Positions 1 to 8,760 of a stretch of 64,000 bases of DNA are shown here, in pieces (position 1 is the first letter of the stretch; each line of letters starts with the position of its first letter). The stretch comes from Alistipes dispar. GTDB lineage: Bacteria > Bacteroidota > Bacteroidia > Bacteroidales > Rikenellaceae. The DNA is taken from contig NZ_AP019736.1 in NCBI RefSeq assembly GCF_006542685.1, positions 1,398,001 through 1,462,000 on the forward strand. The letters run 5' to 3'. The notes below the pieces were generated by a model that saw only the letters and a program-made list of their open reading frames with translations, was not told where the DNA came from and did not search any database. The position numbers and the translations under genes were made by a program.

Positions 1-597
1 CTCGCGCGACATGTCGGGGACGCAGGTGTTCTCGCCCCACTGCCCCAGATAGACGCCGTTCTCGTCGCAGATGGCGTCGAACCGGAAGTTGCGGGCCTCG
101 GGCTCCCGTCCGAAAGCCTCGAAAACCCAATCCGGAACGGGAATGTCGTTCACCCGGGTCGTCACGATCTCGAACAGGGCCGCCTGGAAAATCAGGTCGG
201 GATCCGAACGGTGCATCCGCTCGATCCGCGCCCCGGCGTCGGCGAGCCACGCATCATCGACGAAAAGCTCCTCATGCCCCCACGAATAGATCGACCGCCC
301 GATGAATTTGGCCCCGATCGAGAGGAGCATCCGCTCGTCGTCCTCCGTCCCGTACACTCCGTCGTTCGAGGTTTCGGGACCGGCGAGAAACTCCGTCTGG
401 GTCACGGCGCGCGAAAGGTAGTTGTGCAGCACCTCTTCCGACATCGTTCCGCCCGAGAAGGTGTAATTGCCCGTATTGGGCACGGGAGCGGGCCTCTGCG
501 GAATCTCGGGCCACCGGCTCCGGTCCCACTCCTTTTCGCAGCCCGCCGCCGAAAGCAGGCAGGCCGCAGCGAATAGTATGAATTTCGATCCTTTCAT
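1..597 (-). CDS. Truncated hypothetical surface lipoprotein of the first utilisation locus
   Basis: The 199 N-terminal codons are present; the gene continues past the left edge of the window. The start is fixed by a clear lipoprotein signal peptide, a short basic stretch and a hydrophobic core ending at lipobox SAAGC with Cys20, so the product should be membrane anchored. After a Pro-rich linker come aromatic and acidic segments such as RMLLSIGAKFIGRSIYSWG. These resemble uncharacterised Bacteroidota proteins from polysaccharide utilisation loci with a predicted barrel fold, but no catalytic motif can be assigned from this fragment. It starts 66 bases after the preceding lipoprotein gene on the same strand and is probably the fourth gene of the SusCD transcript. 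Function is unknown; a glycan-binding or glycan-cleaving lipoprotein is the natural guess from context. Confidence 0.75.
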   Translation of the reverse strand, partial: MKGSKFILFAAACLLSAAGCEKEWDRSRWPEIPQRPAPVPNTGNYTFSGGTMSEEVLHNYLSRAVTQTEFLAGPETSNDGVYGTEDDERMLLSIGAKFIGRSIYSWGHEELFVDDAWLADAGARIERMHRSDPDLIFQAALFEIVTTRVNDIPVPDWVFEAFGREPEARNFRFDAICDENGVYLGQWGENTCVPDMSRE

Positions 598-663
598 CTG
601 TATTTCGGTTTTCAGGGTTCCGGCCGGATGTTTCCGGCCGGAACCGCAGTTGCCAATATTTCG

Positions 664-2895
664 TTACAATTCGTCGATCCGGTAGTTCGTTCCGTTGGAT
701 TCGATGGCGAACTCCGCCCCGGAGGAGAAGACGCCCGCCCGGTAAAGTTCGCCGAGCAGATCGAGTCCCACCTGCCCGGACCCGGATTCCACGGGAATTC
801 CGCCCGACTCGGCCCCGTTGCCCGTCACCGTCACGTCGCCGCCGACGCTCCGGAGCCCGGCGAAACCGCCCAGACCGTTGAGCTTCGCATTGCCGCGGAT
901 CGTCAGACTGCCGCCCACCGTCTCGAGCGGCATGACGTCGAAATTCCAGAAGTCGCCGTTGCAGTTCTCCACCGTAAAGTCGCCGCCTACGCTCCGGAGC
1001 GAAAGGAAAGTCACGCCCGCCATCGGCTCAGCAACCCCCGAGAGTTTCACGCTGCCGGCCACGCTCTCTATCTGCGAGAGGCAGTTCCCGGCTCCCCAGT
1101 TGGTCGCGATCTTCGGACAGTTCTCGAAGACGAGGTCGCCGCCGACCGCCGTCATCGACTTCATGCCGTTCAGGTTGAACAGTTGCGCGCAGTTGCGGAA
1201 GACGATGCCGCCGTCCACCGTGAACCCTCCGTCGTTGAAGAGCACTTCGGTCGTCGTCAGGGAGGTTCCCTCGACGGTCAGGGTCCCGGCGATCTTCCCG
1301 ACGCGGTTCTTGACGAACGACAGATCGTGATCCGAAATCGTATTGTCCGGATCGAGAATCGTGAGGTCCTGCACCGTCTCCCCGACGGCCGAACCGTCCT
1401 GCGGAGCGAAAGCCAGCAGTTCGTCCCGTCCCGCGATCGTATAGGTCCGGGGCGCTCCCGGATCGGGAACCTCCGAAAACTCGACGGACGAACCGTCGGC
1501 ATAGCGGCAATCGACCGCCGCTCCGGGCTGCACCACCCCGGAGACGATCCACCGCTCCACCAGGTCGAAACCCACCTGTCCGGCGACCGAGACATACGGG
1601 ATGCCTCCTCCGGCGCTGACGTCCGTACCGCACTCCGCAATCGTGATGTCGCCGCCCAGATACTCCAGTTTCTCGAAACCGCCCAGTCCGTTCTGGTGGT
1701 CGTTGCCGACGAGCGCGAGGTTTCCGCCGATACGGCGCAGATCGGTGGCCAGATTCCAGAAGAATCCCTGGTAGGTCTCCACGCAGTTGTCCTCCAGCGT
1801 CATGTCGCCGCCGACTTCGGACAGCGAGGCGAAGGCCATCTGCTGCATGCCGCAGTTGCGCACCGTCAGGTCGCCCTCCACGCGGACGATCTGCGCGAAG
1901 CCGTTGCCGGAACCCCAGTGAATCAGGTAGGGGATATTCTCCAGCACGAAATCGCCGCCGATCTGCGTGATGTTCTTGAATCCGTTGTTGTTGAAGAACT
2001 TGTTGCCGCTGTCCTCGTCGTAGGTTTCGATGTTGCGCAGGACGATGCCGCCGCGGCACTCCACCTTGCCGAAGAAGGTCTCGGTGGTCTTGATCGCCGC
2101 ACCGTCGATGGTCATGGTCCCCTGTACGACGTCGATTTTCGAGGCCAGCAGGGCCATGCCGTCGTCGGTGACCTGGGGTCCCGTCACGGTGAGGTCCTTC
2201 ACCTCCTTGCCCGAGGGGCTGAATGCGGCGGCCTCGGCGTCGGATTTGATCGTATAGCTGTACACGCCGCCCGACTCGCCGCCCTGCCCGATCAGCGACG
2301 GGTCGGTTACGGCCAGCGGATGGTTGTTCGACAGAGTCACGTTGTCCGAATCGAGCACCGAATTGGAAATAAGGTACTTGATGACGTTGAATCCGTAGGT
2401 ATCGGGCTGATCGGGCTTGTCCTCGCCCAGCAGGGAGTTCCCCGTGACGAAGAGCTTTCCGGTCATTTTCTTGAGATTCATGAGACCGCTGATGTCGGTC
2501 AGCTGCGGATTGTCCTCGATATGGATGTCGCCGATGACGAACCTGAGCGCCAGGTCTCCGACGGAGACCAGCGATTCGTTTTCCGCGATTTCGAGTTTCG
2601 TGGCCACGGAGAAGGTCTTCGGAAGCGTCAGCGTTCCGATGCCCGTATTCCGGATGACGAGCGTGCCGACGGCCGACACGTCGAGCGACGAGAGATCGGT
2701 GATGTCGCCGCCCGTGACCGTGATCCGGTTGGCCTCGCGGCGGGCGGGAAAGGCATCGACCTCGGCCTGCGTCGTAAGCGTGAAGTTCCCCTCGTAGGGG
2801 TTCGCGGGATCGGTCCCGTCCTCCGAACAGGCCGTCAGCCACGTGCCCGCGAGGGCGAGCAGCGGCAGCAGGTATTCATTGTACGATCGTTTCAT
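664..2895 (-). CDS. Surface lipoprotein with repeated L-domain-like beta-helix modules
   Basis: A 743-residue protein with a lipoprotein signal peptide (lipobox LTAC, Cys23). The body consists of short repeats of the VGGDLTV / GGSLTIRGN kind, which read as coils of a right-handed beta-helix or receptor-L-domain fold built on repeated GGD turns. Residues about 213-475 and 484-743 are clearly homologous halves; shared landmarks are YTI, GGIVLRN/GGIVFRN, NGLGGF and GQVGFDL/GQVGLDL. Residues 37-200 look like a diverged third copy. There is no enzymatic motif. The gene lies 21 bases downstream of susD, in the slot where surface glycan-binding proteins usually sit, so glycan binding at the cell surface is the best inference. 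It could instead be an adhesin. Confidence 0.8.
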   Translation of the reverse strand: MKRSYNEYLLPLLALAGTWLTACSEDGTDPANPYEGNFTLTTQAEVDAFPARREANRITVTGGDITDLSSLDVSAVGTLVIRNTGIGTLTLPKTFSVATKLEIAENESLVSVGDLALRFVIGDIHIEDNPQLTDISGLMNLKKMTGKLFVTGNSLLGEDKPDQPDTYGFNVIKYLISNSVLDSDNVTLSNNHPLAVTDPSLIGQGGESGGVYSYTIKSDAEAAAFSPSGKEVKDLTVTGPQVTDDGMALLASKIDVVQGTMTIDGAAIKTTETFFGKVECRGGIVLRNIETYDEDSGNKFFNNNGFKNITQIGGDFVLENIPYLIHWGSGNGFAQIVRVEGDLTVRNCGMQQMAFASLSEVGGDMTLEDNCVETYQGFFWNLATDLRRIGGNLALVGNDHQNGLGGFEKLEYLGGDITIAECGTDVSAGGGIPYVSVAGQVGFDLVERWIVSGVVQPGAAVDCRYADGSSVEFSEVPDPGAPRTYTIAGRDELLAFAPQDGSAVGETVQDLTILDPDNTISDHDLSFVKNRVGKIAGTLTVEGTSLTTTEVLFNDGGFTVDGGIVFRNCAQLFNLNGMKSMTAVGGDLVFENCPKIATNWGAGNCLSQIESVAGSVKLSGVAEPMAGVTFLSLRSVGGDFTVENCNGDFWNFDVMPLETVGGSLTIRGNAKLNGLGGFAGLRSVGGDVTVTGNGAESGGIPVESGSGQVGLDLLGELYRAGVFSSGAEFAIESNGTNYRIDEL

Positions 2896-2916
2896 GATGC
2901 GTTGGTATTAGGTCGG

Positions 2917-4458
2917 TTATCGCTGGGGGTTGAGGTCCATCTCCCGCTGGGGAGCCGGATAGAAATAGGCGTAGGTCGGCTTGAAGGCCTTGTTGGTGAT
3001 ATGCCGCTCGTCGGCCCGGTTGAGCCGGCGCAGTTCGTAGATGCCGTGTCCCTCGAAGGCCAGCTCCTTGATGCGCTCCTGAATCACCGCCTCGCGGAAG
3101 TCCGCGACCGAAAGTCCCTCGGGCAGCGCTCCCAGCCCGGCGCGTTTGCGCACCTCGTTCACCCATTTATATCCCTCCTCGGTCGGTCCCGCGGCCTCGG
3201 CGTAGGTGAGCGCCACCTCGGCGAACCGGATCAGGTAGAGATTCGCCGACGTCCGGTTCGAATTCGACTTCGGATCGGTGTACTTGCGGCAGAACGGATA
3301 GAAGAACTTGTTCTTCACGTTGTCACTGCTCGTCAGATTCGAAGGATCGTAGGTCGCCAGCACGCTGCCGTCTTCGTTGTATATCGTCGTAACCATCAGT
3401 TGTTTGCGCAGGTCCGCATCGTCGTACGTGTCACGGAATTCGTTGTCCACGCGCATCACCTGGAACCCCGACTCGTAATTCATGAACTTCATCACTTCGC
3501 CTCCGCCGGCGAGCGACGAGGAGATATAGACGATATTGCCCGTCTGGATCGCGAACATCTGGGGCAGCTGCGAATAAGTGCCTTCCATGCCGCTGGCCTC
3601 GCGGTTCATCGAGGTCATGAAGATATGTTCCACGCCGTCGGCCTGGTGATCGACGTCGTAAACATTGCCCAGATCGGGGTCGAGACGATAGACGGTCTGC
3701 CCTTCGAGCACGTCGGAGGCATACTGCGCCGCCAACGCATACATGTCGTCGGCATCGGCGACCCAGTCGTAGCCCGGAGCGCCCGAAGCCTTCGAGGAGG
3801 CGAGGTAGAGGTAAACCCGCGCCAGCAGCGCCTGCGCGGCGACCTTGTCGGCCCGGCCCTGCACCTTGTTCACGGGCAGCAGACCGATGGCCTCCTCCAG
3901 CTCGCCGATGATGAACCCGTAGATCTTCTCGATCGGGGCGAAATCCTTGTAGGAGTCGGAGACGGTCGAAACGGTTTTCGACCGGATGGGCACGCTGCCG
4001 TAGTTGATGACCAGCATGAAGTGGTTGAAAGCGCGCAGGAAATGCGCCTCGCCGAGAATCCTGTTGCGCGCCATCGCCGAGATGGACGTCATGCGCGAGA
4101 CGTTCTCCAGCACCGAATTGGTGCGCGCCAGACTTACGTAGGCCGACTTGAAGAAGTAGATGGCTTCGTCGCTCGTCGGAGTGATGTCCCACTGGAACAG
4201 CGGGCTTTCGTCGGCCTTGCCGTAGGATTTGTACTGGTTGGTCGGCACGTCGCTCAGGAAGAAGAGGAACCGGCCGCAATAGTCGATGTAATTGATCGGC
4301 ACGTAAGCGTACATCAGCGCGGATTCGGCATCGGCCTCCGTATTGTAGAAGGTCTCGTTCGAATAAGTGCCGTAGGGAACTTCGTCGAGGCAGGAGGCGA
4401 AGCCCGTCAGCGCCCCGAGCAGAAGCAGGTATCGGAATGTCTTTTTCATTTTCAACAT
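2917..4458 (-). CDS. SusD/RagB-family nutrient-binding outer-membrane lipoprotein
   Basis: 513 residues with a lipoprotein signal (lipobox FASC, Cys23). A start at Met4 (base 4449) is equally possible. Family features are visible: the N-terminal ETFYNTEADAESAL segment, the TPR-like helical core with LGEAHFLRAFNHFML, the substrate-capping middle region, and the C-terminal block RFAEVALTYAEAA followed by VNEVRKRAGL and IQERIKELAFEGH. SusD proteins close over the SusC barrel and bind oligosaccharide at the surface. The start is 12 bases after the susC stop, so the pair is co-transcribed. The bound glycan cannot be read from sequence; the divergent catabolic operon suggests a beta-mannoside-containing, acetylated or sulfated substrate. 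Confidence 0.97.
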   Translation of the reverse strand: MLKMKKTFRYLLLLGALTGFASCLDEVPYGTYSNETFYNTEADAESALMYAYVPINYIDYCGRFLFFLSDVPTNQYKSYGKADESPLFQWDITPTSDEAIYFFKSAYVSLARTNSVLENVSRMTSISAMARNRILGEAHFLRAFNHFMLVINYGSVPIRSKTVSTVSDSYKDFAPIEKIYGFIIGELEEAIGLLPVNKVQGRADKVAAQALLARVYLYLASSKASGAPGYDWVADADDMYALAAQYASDVLEGQTVYRLDPDLGNVYDVDHQADGVEHIFMTSMNREASGMEGTYSQLPQMFAIQTGNIVYISSSLAGGGEVMKFMNYESGFQVMRVDNEFRDTYDDADLRKQLMVTTIYNEDGSVLATYDPSNLTSSDNVKNKFFYPFCRKYTDPKSNSNRTSANLYLIRFAEVALTYAEAAGPTEEGYKWVNEVRKRAGLGALPEGLSVADFREAVIQERIKELAFEGHGIYELRRLNRADERHITNKAFKPTYAYFYPAPQREMDLNPQR

Positions 4459-4470
4459 GGCTCTATCAGG

Positions 4471-7400
4471 TTAGAATTTGAACTCCGCGCCGGCGGTGAT
4501 GACGCATACCTTGGGATAGGCAACGCCCCCGATGCCGTTCTCTCCCACTTCGGGGTCGTATTCGCTGACTTTCGAGAAGGTGAAGGGGTTGCTGGCGCTC
4601 ACGAACACGCGCAGGTGCTTGATGCCCCGGATTTTGTTTTCCGGCAGGGTATAGCCCAGCATGATGTTGGAGATGCGCAGGAACGAACCGTCCTCGACCG
4701 ACCACGAAGAGGCATGGTACTGGCGGTTGTACCGCAGGCTGGGGCGCTCGTTCGTGGGGCGCTCCGGCGTCCACCTGCCGGACATCAGCGCCGGAGAGGT
4801 GAGCTTCCGGTAGGAGAAAATGTCGTTGCCATAGACGGCGTACATCATCACCGAAAGGTCCAGACCGATCCGGTGCGACAGCGAGAGGTTGAGACTCGAG
4901 GTGAACTTGGGATTCGGATCGCCGATAATCACGCGCCGGTCGGGATCGAGCGTTCCGTCGGCGTTGAGCCCCGCATAGTTGAACTCTCCCGGACGGGTGT
5001 TGGGACTCGACCCGTCGCCCTGCGGCGTCTGGATGATGCCGTTCACCATGTAACCGTAGAACGAATTGACGGGGTAGCCGATGGCCAGCACGTTGAGGAA
5101 GGCGTCGTTGTAAACGCTGCCGCCGTACTGCGTATAACAGATGCCGTTGGCATCGACCGTACAGCCCGAGTTCTCGGCCGTGCCGATCGACACGACCTTG
5201 TTGCGGTTGAGGCTGAAGATGCCGGTCGCGCTGAAATTCCAGTCCTTCGTCGAGACGATGTGTCCCGTGACGGCCACCTCGAAACCCTTGTTGCGGATCT
5301 CGCCGTCATTGACCCACACCGTGTCGAACCCGGTGCTGGGAGAGAGGTACTGCTTGCGCAGCAGGTCGGTGGTGCGTTTGTAATAGTAGTCGAACGTGAC
5401 GTTCAGCCGTCCCTTGAGGATCGAGAGGTCGAGGCCGATGTCCAACTGGGCCGTCTTCTCCCACGTCAGTTCGTGGTTGGCCATGCCCGCATAGGTGACG
5501 AAACGGTCGCCGAGCCCCTCGCGGCCGTCCTGATAACCGATGCCGTAAACCGTGTACTCTTCGCCGTTGCACCAATAGTAGTCGTAGCCGAAACGCTCGA
5601 AGGTCTGGTAGGGCGAAATGCCCTGATTGCCCGAAACGCCGTAGCTGGCGCGCAGCTTGAGCTGGTCGAAAAATCCGAGCGACCTGATCCACGGCTCCTC
5701 CTCCATCTTCCAGCTCACGGCGCCCGAGGGGAAGAAGCCCCAACGGTGTCCCTCGGCGAATTTCGACGCCCCGTCGGCACGGGCCGTGAAGGTGAACAGG
5801 TAGCGGTTCTTGTAGGTGTAGTTCAGACGCGTGAAGCCCGAAGCAAGCATCTCCTGACTGCGCGACGTGGTGGTGATGACCTTGTCGGCGCCGGAAACCA
5901 CTTCGTCCTCGAGCGCGGCGTTCGAGAAGCCTCGTCCGGTGATGCTCGATCCCCGGCTTACGCTGTTCTCGTAACTGCCGCCGACCATGGCCGAAAAGGC
6001 GTGGTCGCCGAAGGTTCTGTCGTAGGTCAGGTATCCGTCCGCGGTGAGATTGACGTAGGTGGACTCGCTGTTGCCGCCCTCGCCGTTGTAGTTGTCGCCC
6101 GCCTGCGTGTAAAGCGGCGGATTGAAAAACGCCGAACGGCTCTGCTCGGCCCGGGCGTTGCCCGAAACCGAAAGCGTCAAGCCCGGCAGGATCGACCAGT
6201 CGGCCTTCACGAGCGCATAGCCGGACATGTCGTCCGACTCCTTCTTAACCTCGTTGTTTATCATCACGGGATTGCTGTAATCCTTGGGCTGGCTCTTGAA
6301 ATAGGAGCCGTCGCCGTTATAGACCGGCCAGAGGGGATTGCAGCCGTAGCTCGTCCCGTTGTTGTAGGTCCGGAATCCCCGCACGAATCCCGCCTTGGTC
6401 TTCAGCTTGACATTGCGGGCCACCTGGTTGTCGTACGACATATCGACCGTGTACTTCTCGTAGTCGTCGTTGTGCTGCATGCCCTCGCCGTCGTAATACC
6501 CCAGGCTCACATAGTAGCGGTTCTTCGCGTTGCTGCCTTCGATTCCCACGTTGTAATCCTGCGTAACGGAGGTCCGGAACACATAGTCGGCCCACCGGGT
6601 GCGATAGGGCCATTCGCCGCTTTCGATCTCGGAAACGGAGGGGTAATAGGTCCCGTCGGCCCATATCTTGCCCGTGTAGGGTCCTTCGGCGCCGCCGTTC
6701 TCGTACGACTCGTTCTCCAGACGGGCCATCGTCACCGGATCGCGCCAGTAGTCGAGCCGGTCGCTGAAAACGCCCACGCCGACCTTGCCCGAGAACCAGA
6801 CGTTCTGATGCTCCTTCCTGCCGCTTTTGGTCGTGATCATGATGACGCCGTTGGCGCCGCGCGAACCGTAAATCGCCGTGGCCGAAGCGTCTTTCAGCAC
6901 TTCGATCGACTCGATGATGCCCGGATTGACGCTCTTGAGGTTTCCGGCGTCGCCCATCGGAACTCCGTCCACGACCACCAGCGGGGAGTTGGACCCGTTG
7001 ATGGAACTGATGCCGCGCACCCGGACCGTCACGCCGCCCTCGGGACTGTCGTTCGAATTGTCGATCACCGTCAGACCGGCGACGCGCCCCTGGAGCAGCT
7101 TGTCGATCGACCCCGACGAAACCTGCGTCACGTCGGAGGCCCTCACCGAGGCCACGCTTCCCGTCAGGTCGCTCTTCTTCATCGTACCGTAGCCGATCAC
7201 GACCACTTCGTCTACCAGTTCGGCCTCCTCCTGAAGCCTCACGTCCACGGCGGTCCTGCCGGCCACGTTCACTTCCTGCGTCTTGTAACCGAGGAACGAT
7301 ACCACGAGCACATCGTCCGCGGCGACGTCCAGGGCGTATGTGCCCGACGCATCGGTCGTCGTGCCCCTGACGGAACCCTTGACCACCACCGACGCGCCCG

Positions 7401-7521
7401 CGACAGGCTGTCCGTCGGAACCGCCCGTCACCACTCCCCGTACGGTCATCTCCTGGGCGGAGAGGCCGGCGCCGTACAGCAGCAGGGAAGCCAACAGCAT
7501 GAATAGTCTCTTTTCAATCAT
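4471..7521 (-). CDS. SusC/RagA-family TonB-dependent outer-membrane transporter
   Basis: 1016 residues, the usual length for the family. Domains: signal peptide to about residue 22, a carboxypeptidase-D-regulatory-like domain (about 26-100, ending in SFLGYKTQEV), a TonB-box-like segment VDEVVVIGYGT at 103-113, the plug with VRVRGISSINGSN and PLVVVDGVP, then a 22-strand-type barrel ending in GAEFKF. It imports glycan fragments in a TonB-dependent way, with the SusD protein encoded 12 bases downstream as lid. No STN domain is present at the N-terminus, so control through a FecR/ECF pair is not indicated, and no regulator gene is present in the window. Divergent from the sugar-catabolic operon that starts at 7893. 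Confidence 0.98.
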   Translation of the reverse strand: MIEKRLFMLLASLLLYGAGLSAQEMTVRGVVTGGSDGQPVAGASVVVKGSVRGTTTDASGTYALDVAADDVLVVSFLGYKTQEVNVAGRTAVDVRLQEEAELVDEVVVIGYGTMKKSDLTGSVASVRASDVTQVSSGSIDKLLQGRVAGLTVIDNSNDSPEGGVTVRVRGISSINGSNSPLVVVDGVPMGDAGNLKSVNPGIIESIEVLKDASATAIYGSRGANGVIMITTKSGRKEHQNVWFSGKVGVGVFSDRLDYWRDPVTMARLENESYENGGAEGPYTGKIWADGTYYPSVSEIESGEWPYRTRWADYVFRTSVTQDYNVGIEGSNAKNRYYVSLGYYDGEGMQHNDDYEKYTVDMSYDNQVARNVKLKTKAGFVRGFRTYNNGTSYGCNPLWPVYNGDGSYFKSQPKDYSNPVMINNEVKKESDDMSGYALVKADWSILPGLTLSVSGNARAEQSRSAFFNPPLYTQAGDNYNGEGGNSESTYVNLTADGYLTYDRTFGDHAFSAMVGGSYENSVSRGSSITGRGFSNAALEDEVVSGADKVITTTSRSQEMLASGFTRLNYTYKNRYLFTFTARADGASKFAEGHRWGFFPSGAVSWKMEEEPWIRSLGFFDQLKLRASYGVSGNQGISPYQTFERFGYDYYWCNGEEYTVYGIGYQDGREGLGDRFVTYAGMANHELTWEKTAQLDIGLDLSILKGRLNVTFDYYYKRTTDLLRKQYLSPSTGFDTVWVNDGEIRNKGFEVAVTGHIVSTKDWNFSATGIFSLNRNKVVSIGTAENSGCTVDANGICYTQYGGSVYNDAFLNVLAIGYPVNSFYGYMVNGIIQTPQGDGSSPNTRPGEFNYAGLNADGTLDPDRRVIIGDPNPKFTSSLNLSLSHRIGLDLSVMMYAVYGNDIFSYRKLTSPALMSGRWTPERPTNERPSLRYNRQYHASSWSVEDGSFLRISNIMLGYTLPENKIRGIKHLRVFVSASNPFTFSKVSEYDPEVGENGIGGVAYPKVCVITAGAEFKF

Positions 7522-7892
7522 GTTTCAAATAGGTTAGAAGGTTTGGTTTTCACAATCGGCCGTATAAATAAAAGGTGTGCGGAAACGAATTTTGCACGAA
7601 TCCGTCCAAACGGACTATTACAAATATAGCCCAAAGAAAAGCAAATACATGGTGATATATTGACAAAACGTAGCAATATTTTCACACGATCGCATCCCTT
7701 GCGCACACCCTCGGAATAAATATACATATCACTGATCCATACCGCATTACACGACAGGCGAAACTTCGTTCATCTTGTCAAAATATCACGCGCTTATGTC
7801 GATATTCCACCGGTTTTTCTCGTCCGGACCCGCTATCTTTGAATCATGAAACTTTCACATTCGGCCGCCTTCACTCAAACCATTTTCCGATC
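7522..7892. promoter_or_regulatory. Divergent control region between the SusC operon and the sugar-catabolic operon
   Basis: A 371-base AT-rich gap. On the minus strand CAAATATA at 7621-7628 reads TATATTTG, a perfect -7 box for susC, giving a leader of about 100 bases. On the plus strand TATCTTTG at 7834-7841 is a -7 box for the aldolase operon; a T-rich patch at 7814-7818 is a weak -33 match. A frame open from 7839 exists, but it begins inside this -7 box, which argues that translation really starts at 7893. No regulator binding site could be recognised with confidence. Confidence 0.6.
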
Positions 7893-8747
7893 ATGCTGAT
7901 TCCATTCAGAGAAATAACCCGAGACGCTCTCCGGCGACGCTACGCCGTCGGGGCCTTCAACTGCCTGAGCGTCGAAAACGTCATGGGGGCCGTCGCCGCG
8001 GCCGAGGAGCTGCATTCGCCGATCATTCTGCAACTGGCCGAAGTGCAGTTCCCCGAAGCTCCGATGGAGCTGATGGCCCCGGTATTCCTGCGGGCGGCCC
8101 GCGATGCGAAAGTCCCCGTCGCCGTCCACCTCGACCACGGCCGGAGTATCGAAACCTGCATCCGGGCCGTCCGGGAGGGATTCACGTCGGTCATGTTCGA
8201 CGGCGCGGAACTGCCTTTCGAAGAGAACGCCGAGCAGACCCGGCTCGTCGTCCGGCTGGCGCACGCCGCAGGCGTCGATGTAGAAGCCGAACTGGGACGG
8301 GTGGGCGACACCGGCTTCGGAGGCGAAGGCACGGCGGCCGCGGCCGCCGACGTCTTCACCGACGTCGAAGAGTCGGCGCGGTTCATCGCCCGAACCGGAA
8401 CCGACGCGCTGGCCATAGCCATCGGCAATCTTCACGGACGCTACACGGCCACCCCGCGGCTCAATATCGCCCGGCTGCGCGAGATCCATGCCCGGAACGC
8501 CGTGCCGCTGGTCCTGCACGGAGGCAGCGGCACAAGCGAAGAGGACTTCAAGGCCTGCATCCGCAACGGCATCTGCAAGATCAACGTCGCCACGGCGATC
8601 CAGATCGCCGCGGCCGAAGCGGTCGCGGAATACCTCGCCCGGGGCGGTTCGCCCGGCTACATCGGGATAAAACGACGAATCATCGAAGCTTCCCAACGGG
8701 CCGTCGCGGAGCACATCCAGCTCTTCGAAAGCGACGGCAAAGCCTGA
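7893..8747 (+). CDS. Class II (zinc) ketose-phosphate aldolase, GatY/fructose-bisphosphate aldolase family
   Basis: 284 residues. Active-site positions match class II tagatose/fructose-bisphosphate aldolases: Asp81-His82 in VHLDHG, the acidic pair in EAELG (132-134), His181 in NLHGRY, His209 in LHGGSG, and the phosphate-binding KINVAT at 229-234. The corresponding residues in the tagatose-bisphosphate aldolase AgaY are Asp82, His83, His180 and His208. The enzyme splits a ketose 1-phosphate or 1,6-bisphosphate into DHAP and an aldehyde. Substrate choice cannot be settled from sequence. It is the first gene of the operon, followed after 13 bases by a PfkB kinase and then an isomerase, which points to a dedicated sugar rather than general glycolysis. 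The start at 7893 is preferred over 7839 because the promoter -7 box overlaps the latter. Confidence 0.9.
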   Translation: MLIPFREITRDALRRRYAVGAFNCLSVENVMGAVAAAEELHSPIILQLAEVQFPEAPMELMAPVFLRAARDAKVPVAVHLDHGRSIETCIRAVREGFTSVMFDGAELPFEENAEQTRLVVRLAHAAGVDVEAELGRVGDTGFGGEGTAAAAADVFTDVEESARFIARTGTDALAIAIGNLHGRYTATPRLNIARLREIHARNAVPLVLHGGSGTSEEDFKACIRNGICKINVATAIQIAAAEAVAEYLARGGSPGYIGIKRRIIEASQRAVAEHIQLFESDGKA

Positions 8748-8760
8748 AACGCCCGGTGTC

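Noticed and set aside
628..7506. A 2292-codon open frame on the plus strand opposite the SusC, SusD and lipoprotein genes
   Set aside because: It lies antisense to three clear genes, has Arg/His/Val-rich low-complexity composition and no signal or domain. GC-rich coding strands generate such long antisense frames; several others occur in the window.
7839..7892. An earlier start for the aldolase gene
   Set aside because: The extra 18 residues are unlike the family and the upstream ATG lies inside the -7 promoter box TATCTTTG.
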